This document shows, in pieces, positions 26,795 through 34,699 of a stretch of 53,891 bases of DNA (position 1 is the first letter of the stretch; every line of letters starts with the position of its first letter). Under the pieces are notes generated by a model. That model was not told the DNA's origin, did not search any database, and saw only the letters and a list, made by a program, of their open reading frames with translations. A program made the position numbers and the translations under genes. Source of the DNA: Aureibacillus halotolerans (GTDB taxonomy: Bacteria; Bacillota; Bacilli; Bacillales; DSM-28697); contig NZ_SNYJ01000017.1 of NCBI RefSeq assembly GCF_004363045.1, positions 27,045-80,935 on the forward strand, in the 5' to 3' direction.

Positions 26795-27307
26795 TTAACG
26801 GTTCAGCTTTTGTACGTATTCCTCAAAGTTATCCCAAGTGGATGCCGTTCCTTCGAGCATACCCATGTCCAACACAGACTGCAGTGCTTCAGGTGAGTCA
26901 TAGACTGTATGTTGAATGAGCTTTGTTTTTCCGCCTTCGTCCACAAAGGTTTGCGTCACAATTGATTCTGGCATTCCTTCTGCTGCTGTTCCCTCTGCAT
27001 TAGAAAACTGGTCGACGGACTTAATTCTTTCTGGTGTCACAATATCTTTGTAGACTGCTCTCCCCCAAGCTTCCATACCAAAGTGCTCTTGGGTTTCGTC
27101 AGTGCACTTCATGCAATAATGCCACACGCCCCCAACACGAAAATCAATGTTGCATACAGCCAATGGCCAGCCTTTTGGACCAAACCAGTTTTTTAAATGC
27201 TCTTCTTCTGAGAAGCATTGAAACACAAGTTCACGTGAGGCTTGAAATACCCGTTCCATTGTAAGTTCATTGCCTTCCACCTTTGAAACAATTGAATTCA
27301 CTGTCAT
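26795..27307 (-). CDS. SRPBCC (AHSA1-like) ligand-binding protein, cassette 1
   Basis: 170 residues, a START/AHSA1 helix-grip fold: MERVFQASRELVFQCFSEEE, LKNWFGPKGW and the C-terminal helix ASTWDNFEEYVQKL. Binds hydrophobic ligands; physiological role unknown. Starts in an ATGA overlap with the upstream arsR-like gene, so the two are made together. One of four SRPBCC proteins in the window. Confidence 0.88.
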   Translation of the reverse strand: MTVNSIVSKVEGNELTMERVFQASRELVFQCFSEEEHLKNWFGPKGWPLAVCNIDFRVGGVWHYCMKCTDETQEHFGMEAWGRAVYKDIVTPERIKSVDQFSNAEGTAAEGMPESIVTQTFVDEGGKTKLIQHTVYDSPEALQSVLDMGMLEGTASTWDNFEEYVQKLNR

Positions 27308-27642
27308 TTACTTTTCCTCCCTATTAGGTGCTTTTTTTGTAACTGTGCCAGATAATCATCGAGTTGATCGTACCGCTCTTCCCAAAGCGTTTGATACGAT
27401 TTCACCCAAGCTTCCATGTCCTGAAAAGGCTCTGGCAAAAGTGCATAATAGCGACGGTTCGCTTCTGCTCGCTGCTCAACAATGCCTGCGTCATGCAATA
27501 CGCGTAAATGCTTTGATACCTGCGGCTGCCTGATACTAAGTCGGTCGGAAATGTCGCCTACAGTGAGTGCCCCCTCACGAAGCAATTCCACCATCTGAAA
27601 ACGGTTTGGCTCTGCTAAGGCGCTTAAAGTTTGTATGTCCAT
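27304..27642 (-). CDS. ArsR-family repressor, cassette 1
   Basis: 112 residues, winged helix: LAEPNRFQMVELLREGALTV, recognition helix RQPQVSKHLRVLHDAGIVE. No metal-ligand cysteine pair, so it probably senses an organic signal or its SRPBCC partner. ATG 27642 follows AAAGGGG; the longer frame has no ribosome site. Confidence 0.88.
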   Translation of the reverse strand: MDIQTLSALAEPNRFQMVELLREGALTVGDISDRLSIRQPQVSKHLRVLHDAGIVEQRAEANRRYYALLPEPFQDMEAWVKSYQTLWEERYDQLDDYLAQLQKKHLIGRKSK

Positions 27643-27729
27643 GATGCCAACGTCCCCTTTTTTAGAATTGTGGTTTACCTCTCCCTTCAACTTAGTGTAC
27701 TTTGTGATATAAATATACCCCTAAAAGAA

Positions 27730-27747
27730 TATTCCTGTCAAGGAATA
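27730..27747 (-). promoter_or_regulatory. Dyad over the cassette 1 promoter
   Basis: TATTCCT (27730-27736) and AGGAATA (27741-27747) form a perfect 7-bp inverted repeat. It covers a minus-strand TTGACA (27741-27736), which is followed after 18 bases by TATATT. Probable ArsR operator. Confidence 0.65.
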
Positions 27748-27789
27748 CTAAAAATTTATTTTTCTTTCCTCGAATCGTTCAATTAGCGA

Positions 27790-27839
27790 TTGACGAGACA
27801 CCTTTTAGTGTCATATAATTACGACACTAAAAGGTGTCT
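27790..27839 (+). promoter_or_regulatory. Cassette 2 promoter inside a 17-bp perfect inverted repeat
   Basis: TTGACG (27790-27795) and TATAAT (27814-27819) are 18 bases apart. The arms 27796-27812 (AGACACCTTTTAGTGTC) and 27823-27839 are exact reverse complements with a 10-base centre that contains the -10. The left arm fills the spacer and the right arm covers the start site. Confidence 0.88.
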
Positions 27840-27859
27840 AATGAACAGAGGTGAGAACT

Positions 27860-28180
27860 GTGACGCAAACGTACCAAGAGCGTGACGTGTATATAGCGAT
27901 TGCTGACCCTACGAGGCGCAAAATCATTCGGTTGCTGGCAGATTCAGAGGAACTCCCACTTTATGAGCTAACACCCCACTTTCAAATGGGTCGTACAGCT
28001 GTTTCTAAACATTTAACCGTGCTGAAAGACGCCGATTTAGTAAGGAACCGGAAAATCGGTAGAGAAACAAGATATCGACTAAATGCAGTGCCCTTGCAGG
28101 AAGTGAAGGATTGGTTGTCTTTTTATGAGCAGTTCTGGAATGAAAGTGCATCAAAACTCAAGCGAATATTGGAGGAATAG
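27860..28180 (+). CDS. ArsR-family repressor, cassette 2
   Basis: 106 residues. Winged helix: IADPTRRKIIRLLADSEELP, recognition helix MGRTAVSKHLTVLKDADLV, then a C-terminal helix typical of SdpR/YdfF-like members. GTG 27860 has AGAGGTGA six bases upstream. Head-to-head with cassette 1 and followed 2 bases later by its own SRPBCC gene. Confidence 0.88.
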   Translation: MTQTYQERDVYIAIADPTRRKIIRLLADSEELPLYELTPHFQMGRTAVSKHLTVLKDADLVRNRKIGRETRYRLNAVPLQEVKDWLSFYEQFWNESASKLKRILEE

Positions 28181-28182
28181 TC

Positions 28183-28572
28183 ATGGCCGATGTATTGCTA
28201 GATTTTCAATTTAAAAGTCCGATTGAGAAGGTATGGGCTGCTTTAACACAGTCAGAAACGCTTGCCCTATGGGTGATGGAGAATAATTTCAAGCCAATTG
28301 TTGGCTATCAATGCCAGTTCCGGAAAGAAGAAATCGGTTTGGTCGTAGAGAGCGAAGTTTTGGTCGTAGACAAGCCGAATAAGCTCTCCTACACATGGGT
28401 AGGTGGTCCCATAGACACAATCGTTACGTGGACATTAAAGCAAGAGGGCGATACAACCTACTTATACCTTACACATTCAGGATTTGAAGAGGAAAACCAA
28501 GCATTCCATGGCGCAAAATATGGTTGGGCAGCGATGGTCGATCAACTCCAGAACGTCATAAATGAATCCTAA
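28183..28572 (+). CDS. SRPBCC (AHSA1-like) protein, cassette 2
   Basis: 129 residues, helix-grip fold: FKSPIEKVWAALTQSETLAL at the start, KLSYTWVGG in the middle, HGAKYGWAAMVDQL in the last helix. The ribosome site GGAGG is within the last codons of the arsR-like gene, giving tight coupling. Ligand unknown. Confidence 0.88.
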   Translation: MADVLLDFQFKSPIEKVWAALTQSETLALWVMENNFKPIVGYQCQFRKEEIGLVVESEVLVVDKPNKLSYTWVGGPIDTIVTWTLKQEGDTTYLYLTHSGFEEENQAFHGAKYGWAAMVDQLQNVINES

Positions 28573-28598
28573 TACAAGAGATAAAGTGAGGGATTGAT

Positions 28599-29306
28599 AT
28601 GAGTTTCTTAAAAGATACATTAGCTGTGTTCAAAAAGACGGAAGTCTCCTTTCTAGAGAAGCGTAAGGAATCCGACAATGTGTATACCTTTCGTTTCAAA
28701 AAAGAAAAAGACGTCAGCTGGCACGCTGGGCAATACGCCTTATTTACAATTACGCATAAGAAGATCAAGAAGGCAACGCGACCGTTTACGATCAGTTCTT
28801 CTCCTACTGAGGATGTTATTCAAATCACTTCGGTGATTAATGAAAAGCCAAGTGAGTTTAAGCAAGCGCTACTTGAATTGGAAAAAGGAATGACTGTAAA
28901 GATGAGTGGCTCTGTCGGCACCTTCTATTCACAAGGGAACGCCCCCCTACTGCTTATTGCTGGTGGGATTGGCGTTACACCGTTTCGGGCAATGATCAAA
29001 CAGTTAGAAAGTGAAGGAATGAATCAAAATAGACCTATAAAACTGATTCATGTAGATGGACAAACATCACACATTTTTAAAGATGAGCTTGAGAGCATCG
29101 TGAACAACATTCCCATCGATATAATGTATCTCGAATCGAGAGAGAATTTACACAAGGAAATTGATGCGTTTGTAACAGTTCATAAGGCCGATGCGCACTA
29201 CTATGTTGCTGGACCGAAGTCGATGGTCGAAGATACAACCAAGCATTTGCAAGAGAGTAATATCCCTAAAGCGAACATTAAGAAGGATGCTTTTTTTGGA
29301 TATTGA
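28599..29306 (+). CDS. Ferredoxin-NADP reductase-like flavoprotein
   Basis: 235 residues with only the FAD and NAD(P) domains: RPFTISSSP binds flavin, GGIGVTPFRAM binds nucleotide, and YYVAGPKSMVEDT is near the C-terminus. It lacks a ferredoxin domain, so it must donate electrons to a separate partner. 26 bases after the SRPBCC gene, so it may belong to the cassette 2 operon. Confidence 0.85.
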   Translation: MSFLKDTLAVFKKTEVSFLEKRKESDNVYTFRFKKEKDVSWHAGQYALFTITHKKIKKATRPFTISSSPTEDVIQITSVINEKPSEFKQALLELEKGMTVKMSGSVGTFYSQGNAPLLLIAGGIGVTPFRAMIKQLESEGMNQNRPIKLIHVDGQTSHIFKDELESIVNNIPIDIMYLESRENLHKEIDAFVTVHKADAHYYVAGPKSMVEDTTKHLQESNIPKANIKKDAFFGY

Positions 29307-29338
29307 TTGTAGATGAAATTTGCTAGGCTTTACTTAGA

Positions 29339-29361
29339 AACCTCGGTTTTGTACCGGGGTT
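29339..29361 (+). terminator. Weak terminator after the flavoprotein gene
   Basis: AACCTCGGT (29339-29347) pairs with ACCGGGGTT (29353-29361), with one G-T pair, followed by ATTTCT. Confidence 0.45.
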
Positions 29362-29408
29362 ATTTCTATGTCCTGTGAGACCAAGGTTTAAAGCAATTTC
29401 CCTTCCCC

Positions 29409-29458
29409 TTGACAAGAGATAAAAAAGCATTTAACATAAAAATTGATTGATCGATCAA
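29409..29458 (+). promoter_or_regulatory. Promoter and palindromic operator of the TetR unit
   Basis: TTGACA (29409-29414) and TAACAT (29432-29437) are exactly 17 bases apart. The perfect 12-base palindrome TTGATCGATCAA (29447-29458) follows at about the transcription start, a likely autoregulatory site. Confidence 0.75.
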
Positions 29459-29500
29459 AATAAAAAATACTCAACCAAAAATCAAAAGGTGGATGCCTAC

Positions 29501-30100
29501 ATGGACAACAAACAATATTTAATAGCAGATGCTCGCAGAGAACAAATCATAAAAGCATCAATAGAGGTTTTAACAGAAATCGGGTATAAGAACACGAGTC
29601 TTTCCAAAATAGCGAGTAAAGCGAAGATAAGTACGGGGCTTATCTCCTATCATTTCTCCGGTAAGGAAGATTTGATGAAACATACGTTAATGTATTTGGT
29701 TCTAAAAGAGCGTGCCTTTATTAAACAAAAAGTAGAACCACAGCAAACAAATTTGGAGAAATTAATGGTTTTTATTGAAGCAAGCTTAGCTTATCAAGGT
29801 ACAAACCGTGAAAACAACAATGCTTTACTTGAAATTGTTTTTAATGGGCGTACGGAAGACAATGTCCCCTACTATCTGGCAGAAATCACTGACGAAGATG
29901 AATTAAATGTTTTGTTGAAAGAGATTCTTTCCAAAGGGCAAGAAACGAAAGAATTTGATATTGATTTTGATCCTCCAGTGGTTGCAATGATCGTTCGGGG
30001 CGCTATATCGGGGATGATGCAATTGCCTCAGGATGAAATAAGCCTTGAAGAGTACAGTGAAAAGTTGTTAAAGAGCATTTTGAAAATGGTCAAATTCTAA
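29501..30100 (+). CDS. TetR-family regulator
   Basis: 199 residues. Helix-turn-helix: IEVLTEIGYKNTSLSKIASK then STGLISYHFSGKEDL. ATG 29501 has AAAGGTGG eight bases upstream; the longer frame would start inside the operator. First gene of a unit with a membrane protein 26 bases downstream. Confidence 0.88.
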   Translation: MDNKQYLIADARREQIIKASIEVLTEIGYKNTSLSKIASKAKISTGLISYHFSGKEDLMKHTLMYLVLKERAFIKQKVEPQQTNLEKLMVFIEASLAYQGTNRENNNALLEIVFNGRTEDNVPYYLAEITDEDELNVLLKEILSKGQETKEFDIDFDPPVVAMIVRGAISGMMQLPQDEISLEEYSEKLLKSILKMVKF

Positions 30101-30126
30101 ATCGAAAAAAGGAAGGTGTGTAGTCC

Positions 30127-30789
30127 ATGCTTCGTTTTATTCGTCGCAGTAAACGGCGTTTAAAAATGAAAAAAGTAAAAGAAGGCGATGGTCATCTATT
30201 AAAGGATTATCGCATATGGCACATGTTCACGCGCTCATTATTCCATATCGAAATCACCAATAGTAAGAATGAAAAAACGAAATACGCTATGAATTGTAAA
30301 TATTTCACAGAAGAACCTCAAGTTGATTTATATCGTAACGGCAAACACGTAGCTTTTTCTAAGCTCCCAGCGGCATTCCCCATTGAAAATGGCATACTTG
30401 AAATTAAAAATGGCGGGTACGGCATCAATCGAATCCACTATGTCACGGATGAAGAAGGGGCATTTTCAATATATCCAGATAAACGGTCGATTAGAGGGTT
30501 ACGGATGAGGTTGCATAAACAATTTCCAACAATAAGCTCGCTCATTGAGAAGTTGGCGGTTGTTATTCTATTAACGTCAATCGCGCTAAGCTTCCCTCAA
30601 CTAGTAGAAAAATTGACTGAAGTCCCATGGGTGACTGAAAATGTCGGTGCCTTTCATTCACCATTCGCCTTTCCACTTACGGTGAACCTAGGGATTATTG
30701 GTATAGGGATGTTAGCTGGTTACGAGCGTACGCTCATGCTTCGAAGCCATTGGCTCATCGATATGGAAACAAACACCTGGAATCAATAA
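30127..30789 (+). CDS. Uncharacterised membrane protein controlled with TetR
   Basis: 220 residues. A basic N-terminus and a soluble beta-rich part (about 25-135) are followed by two hydrophobic segments (about 141-158 and 181-200). No domain recognised. AAGGAAGGTG precedes the ATG. Its stop abuts an in-frame remnant of another gene, hinting at a deletion junction. Confidence 0.65.
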   Translation: MLRFIRRSKRRLKMKKVKEGDGHLLKDYRIWHMFTRSLFHIEITNSKNEKTKYAMNCKYFTEEPQVDLYRNGKHVAFSKLPAAFPIENGILEIKNGGYGINRIHYVTDEEGAFSIYPDKRSIRGLRMRLHKQFPTISSLIEKLAVVILLTSIALSFPQLVEKLTEVPWVTENVGAFHSPFAFPLTVNLGIIGIGMLAGYERTLMLRSHWLIDMETNTWNQ

Positions 30790-30790
30790 G

Positions 30791-31018
30791 GCATCTCCAA
30801 AAGAAGCATATTTTTATGAAAGGGATGAGCCATGTGATACAAACATTGACTTAAATGACACTCGAAATATCAATATGGCAAACAAGCTTGACGAGATTCT
30901 GCAAAACGATAGTGGTCAGACCTATTTTGTTATGGTCGGTGCGGCCCACGTTGTGGTGCAACCAAGTATTCCAAGTGGACTTGAGGAAAAAGGATACGAG
31001 GTTGAGCGAGTTTTATAA
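30791..31018 (+). pseudogene. C-terminal remnant of a TraB/GumN-family protein
   Basis: An open frame without any start encodes about 75 residues matching the end of TraB/GumN proteins: RNINMANKLDEIL, then YFVMVGAAHVV with the conserved His, then LEEKGYEVERVL and a stop. The N-terminal two-thirds are missing. The frame runs straight out of the preceding gene's 3' end, which suggests a deletion fused the two. Confidence 0.7.
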
Positions 31019-31077
31019 TGCGATTAAAGCTTGAAGTACGAATTGAGGCACTTTCATTTTAAGTGGCGCTCCCTATT

Positions 31078-31497
31078 TTAATGTGCACGAACGTCAACAA
31101 CAAATCCATAGAAACTATCATAGCCGTTGTCCCATATAGCATGTATTTCAAAATAATAGGTTCCTTCATCATCTGGTAGAAATATCTCACCTTCTGTCAT
31201 AGGATACTCAGCTTGTTTATGATCATCCAATTGTTGAAGCATGATTTTATCCGGAGGGTTTGCACTCGGGAATTCAAAAGTCATTTTACTGCCTGGGGAT
31301 ACGTTCGTTGAAATCTTATGTTCAAGTGCCTCTATACCTCCAACCTTATCAAAACAACCTAAATGCCAACAATAACTTTGCTGATATACATCTATTTCTT
31401 CATTTCCTGACATGAGTTCAGGCATCGGAGGCGTTTGTTTTGAACAAGCACTAGTTATCACTGCACAGAATGCTATTAATACTAAAATCACTCTATA
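31078..31497 (-). CDS. Secreted lipoprotein, uncharacterised
   Basis: 139 residues. Signal peptide and lipobox TSAC (Cys19), then a beta-rich domain with two more cysteines (SYCWHLGCF) that could pair. GTG 31497 has AAGGGGG six bases upstream. The C-terminal half (GEIFLPDDEGTYYFEIHAIW) resembles small immunoglobulin-like extracellular domains. Function unknown. Confidence 0.7.
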   Translation of the reverse strand, partial: YRVILVLIAFCAVITSACSKQTPPMPELMSGNEEIDVYQQSYCWHLGCFDKVGGIEALEHKISTNVSPGSKMTFEFPSANPPDKIMLQQLDDHKQAEYPMTEGEIFLPDDEGTYYFEIHAIWDNGYDSFYGFVVDVRAH

Positions 31498-31573
31498 CAC
31501 AAAAAGCCCCCTTATTCTCACCCCTTCGTATCCTCTGAAGTCTCTTTTTCATAAAAGTAGGTGCTGTGCCTTG

Positions 31574-31981
31574 TTATTTATCCTCTCTGTATGCGTTAAA
31601 CCAATGGTATGGCTGAACTTCTTCTAGCGTTTTAAAAACAATTGCGGATTCTTCTGATGTGACGGCGACTTTAACGGTGGGTCCCCAGTAAAAAAGGCGT
31701 TCTTGGCAAACACCACAGGGAGTCAACACCTTAAAGGCCGCGTGTTCATCATCGCGCACGACACAGATGGAGTGCGTAACTTCTGTATTGCGTTTGTGTG
31801 CTTCTAAAATGGCTCCAGTCTCAATACAAAGCTCAGTGGATGCGTTGATTACCTCAGGGGCAACGCTTGTGAGCACCTCACCTGCCGTCGTACACATGGC
31901 TGCGGCACCTCCCCAACCAGTCGGATAACGTGTTTCGATGAGTCGCACCGCTTCTTCGTACAACTGCTGTTCAATAGTCAT
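31574..31981 (-). CDS. Cytidine deaminase-like protein (blasticidin deaminase type)
   Basis: 135 residues. Deaminase fold with zinc site ELCIETGA (Cys and catalytic Glu replacing His-Ala-Glu) and PCGVCQE, giving three cysteine ligands as in tetrameric cytidine or blasticidin-S deaminases. ATG 31981 has GAGAGG six bases upstream. May salvage nucleosides or inactivate a nucleoside antibiotic. Confidence 0.82.
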   Translation of the reverse strand: MTIEQQLYEEAVRLIETRYPTGWGGAAAMCTTAGEVLTSVAPEVINASTELCIETGAILEAHKRNTEVTHSICVVRDDEHAAFKVLTPCGVCQERLFYWGPTVKVAVTSEESAIVFKTLEEVQPYHWFNAYREDK

Positions 31982-32077
31982 TCCAATCCTCTCCATTCTT
32001 CAACTTCTTCCCCTTGCTACATTCACGAACACTGCCTCACTTGCATAGGCTACTTCGAATGAAAGGGGTTCATGCCT

Positions 32078-32494
32078 ATGTATGATCAGCGACCAACGAC
32101 GTCACTGAGTGATGAGATTGCCAAAGCGATTAACGGAGAATACAGTGCGATTGTTTGCTACAAAAAGCTGGCGTCCTTGACGCAGGACGAGACCATCCGT
32201 AAGAGAATCAATGAAATCCGCCAAGACGAAAAAAAGCATTTTCATGCCTTCTCGCAGATTTATATGTCTCTTACAGGAACGCAACCCTCCCCTCAGCTAA
32301 CTGAACAATGCCCTTCGACGTATGAAGAAGGTCTGCGATTTGCGTTTACAGACGAGCAGGAGACTGTTGATACCTACTTAGACATTGCCGACAAAACGAC
32401 GATTCCGTACATCAAACAAACGTTTACAAGAGCCGCTGCAGACGAGCAAAACCATGCCGTTTGGTTTTTGTCCTTTCTCCAGCAGCTTCGCTAG
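32078..32494 (+). CDS. Ferritin-like/rubrerythrin-type diiron domain protein
   Basis: 138 residues, predicted four-helix bundle. Candidate diiron ligands: Glu in INGEYSAI, Glu-His in RQDEKKHF, Glu in DEQETVD and Glu-His in ADEQNHA. Likely oxidative-stress or iron handling. ATG 32078 has AAGGGG nine bases upstream; ATG 32072 is also possible. Its stop codon overlaps the convergent response-regulator stop. Confidence 0.8.
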   Translation: MYDQRPTTSLSDEIAKAINGEYSAIVCYKKLASLTQDETIRKRINEIRQDEKKHFHAFSQIYMSLTGTQPSPQLTEQCPSTYEEGLRFAFTDEQETVDTYLDIADKTTIPYIKQTFTRAAADEQNHAVWFLSFLQQLR

Positions 32495-33189
32495 ACTTTA
32501 AAGCGATACCCAACACCCCATACTGTTTCAATCCATTGCGGGTGAGCAGGATTCGGCTCTATTTTTTCACGAAGACGACTTACATGGACAGTCACAGTAG
32601 GTAATTCTCCAAAGGAATCAAGCCCCCAAATGCGCTCGAACAAGTCTTCCTTAGAAAACACACGATTCGGGTGAGAGGCGAGGTAGAGCAGCAGGTCGTA
32701 CTCTTTTGTCGTGAGTGTGACCTCTTTGTCATGGACGAACACCTTCCGTGGAGGCTGATCAATACGCAAAGCGCCAAGTTGAAGCAGTTCTTTTTGGCTC
32801 GATGAGGCGGCTGCGCCTGACGTCAACCGATTGAAGCGTGCCAAATGTGCCTTTACGCGGGCAACAAGTTCTCCGACGCTGAACGGCTTGACGATATAAT
32901 CGTCAGCCCCTAAACGAAAGCCACGGATTTTATCAATTTCTTCTGTTTTGGCGGAAATCATTAAAATCGGGATGTCCTTTGCCTCTCTCACGGCTTCGCA
33001 AATTTGATATCCATCCATTCCTGGAAGCATAAGATCAAGCAACAGCAAATCATAGGCTCCTTCAAGCGCCATTTTCACGCCATCCGTGCCGTTGGTAGCG
33101 ATGTCCACTTCGTACCCACTCGCCTCTAAGTAATCCTTTTGCACCTCAGAAATGACCTCATCATCCTCAATGATCAATAGCTTCGTCAT
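32491..33189 (-). CDS. OmpR-family response regulator
   Basis: 232 residues. Receiver domain with acidic pocket IIEDDE, phosphoacceptor Asp52 (LLLLDLMLPG) and Lys in YIVKPF; a winged-helix output domain covers about 135-232. ATG 33189 follows AAGGTG and overlaps the kinase gene by 23 bases. Last gene of the five-gene operon; probably activates it via the direct repeat at 37239-37256. Confidence 0.95.
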   Translation of the reverse strand: MTKLLIIEDDEVISEVQKDYLEASGYEVDIATNGTDGVKMALEGAYDLLLLDLMLPGMDGYQICEAVREAKDIPILMISAKTEEIDKIRGFRLGADDYIVKPFSVGELVARVKAHLARFNRLTSGAAASSSQKELLQLGALRIDQPPRKVFVHDKEVTLTTKEYDLLLYLASHPNRVFSKEDLFERIWGLDSFGELPTVTVHVSRLREKIEPNPAHPQWIETVWGVGYRFKV

Positions 33190-34684
33190 GGCGTTCACCT
33201 TTTTCCTTTGTCCCCGTTATTAACGTAAAGTGAATGCTTGTTCCTTCACCTTGAACGCTTCTCGCCTCAACCATTCCCCCATGTGCTTCAACCATTTGCT
33301 TCACAATTGCCAAGCCCAAGCCACTTCCGCCTGTGTCCGTGCTTCTCGACGCATCCGTGCGATAAAAGCGATCGAAAATGAGTGGTAGTGCTTCTTTTCC
33401 GATGCCACGGCCATTATCAGACACCGTGATCTCCACCTCTTGATTCTGCTGATGTTCCTGTAAAGAGAAATGGATGGTTTTCTCGGCCTTATCCAGATGC
33501 TTCACGCTATTGCTCGTGATGTTATTCAGAATACGGCCAAGCTTTTCACGATCTGCCTCGACAAGCACCGCATGGGCAGGCCCTTCATAGGTCAGCTGAA
33601 CGTTCTGGTATTGTGGATGATGACCAAGCTCTTTAACGTATGCCTCGAGAAAGGCATTCAAGTCCAGCTCTTCAAAATAAAACGGAAGTCGCTTTAAATC
33701 AAGCTTAGAGTACAAGAACAGCTCTTCAATAAGCCCATCCATATGGGTCGCTTTGCCGTAAATCATGCCAATGTACTGCTGTCTCTTCTCCTCAGAACTA
33801 GCAATGCCGTCACGCAGCCCCTCCGTACAAGCAATGATGGCTGTAATCGGGGTTTTTAGGTCATGAGAAATGTTCGCCAAGAGCTGCTTACGATTTTCTT
33901 CTGCCTGAAGCTCCGCTTGAATAGAAGCTTTTAAACGAAGCCGCATTTCTTCAAAGGATTCTCCGACTTTGCCAATTTCATCTTTCTTTCTCGGTGCTAG
34001 CTCATAGTCAAGGTTTCCATCCTTAATTTCTTCTGCAGCCGCCTTCAGTTGATGTAACGGCTTAATAATGCTGCGCGAGACGAGAAAGGTGAGAAATCCA
34101 TTTGTCCCTGCCACGACGAGAACGACAAACGCTAGCACAGCGAAAAACAGCCAGCGAGCGGTATCTGAAATACGATCCTCCTGAATGACATACAGCGTGG
34201 CATCGCTCCCATCCTGAGCAATAAATTCTTTCTTGTCCGCAGAATACAGATTGCCACCAAGCTCCAGCTCGTTGTCGTTCCACCCTTCTCCTCCCTCATG
34301 AAGGGCTTGCATAAGCTCGTTGCTCGTATAACCTGATCCAAACCACGGGGACACGTAAACAGGCGCTGCGTTTTTCTCAACGACAATCGCCATCTCTAAC
34401 GTTGTTAACGTCTCTTCTATCTCGCGAAGATAGCTTTCATCCTCCAGACGCTGCGGTTCATGCTCCGCGATAAATTTTAAACCGCCTTCCCATTCAGAGA
34501 GCTGCACCAAATTGGCACGGAATTCCTTCATGCTTTTCACATCGCCTAGTATGCCTACTGTGGCAGGTCCAATTTGGTTATTGATTACGAGCGAAACAAG
34601 TATTGCCCCTGTTCCTGCAAACACAACGATAGGGACAACGATCATTGCAATATAAGAGAGCAGTAGTTTTTTTCGAATGGACAT
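33167..34684 (-). CDS. Membrane sensor histidine kinase
   Basis: 505 residues. Two membrane segments (about 8-32 and 180-203) frame a 150-residue extracellular sensor. HAMP follows (LKAAAEEIKDGNLDY), then the phosphoacceptor His274 in ANISHDLKTP, N-box NNITSNSVKH, G1 DNGRGIG and G2 GGSGLGLAI. Partner of the overlapping response regulator. The large sensor loop suggests direct sensing of an external ligand rather than sensing through the transporter. Confidence 0.95.
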   Translation of the reverse strand: MSIRKKLLLSYIAMIVVPIVVFAGTGAILVSLVINNQIGPATVGILGDVKSMKEFRANLVQLSEWEGGLKFIAEHEPQRLEDESYLREIEETLTTLEMAIVVEKNAAPVYVSPWFGSGYTSNELMQALHEGGEGWNDNELELGGNLYSADKKEFIAQDGSDATLYVIQEDRISDTARWLFFAVLAFVVLVVAGTNGFLTFLVSRSIIKPLHQLKAAAEEIKDGNLDYELAPRKKDEIGKVGESFEEMRLRLKASIQAELQAEENRKQLLANISHDLKTPITAIIACTEGLRDGIASSEEKRQQYIGMIYGKATHMDGLIEELFLYSKLDLKRLPFYFEELDLNAFLEAYVKELGHHPQYQNVQLTYEGPAHAVLVEADREKLGRILNNITSNSVKHLDKAEKTIHFSLQEHQQNQEVEITVSDNGRGIGKEALPLIFDRFYRTDASRSTDTGGSGLGLAIVKQMVEAHGGMVEARSVQGEGTSIHFTLITGTKEKGERHDEAIDH

Positions 34685-34699
34685 CAGCGAACGCTCCAG

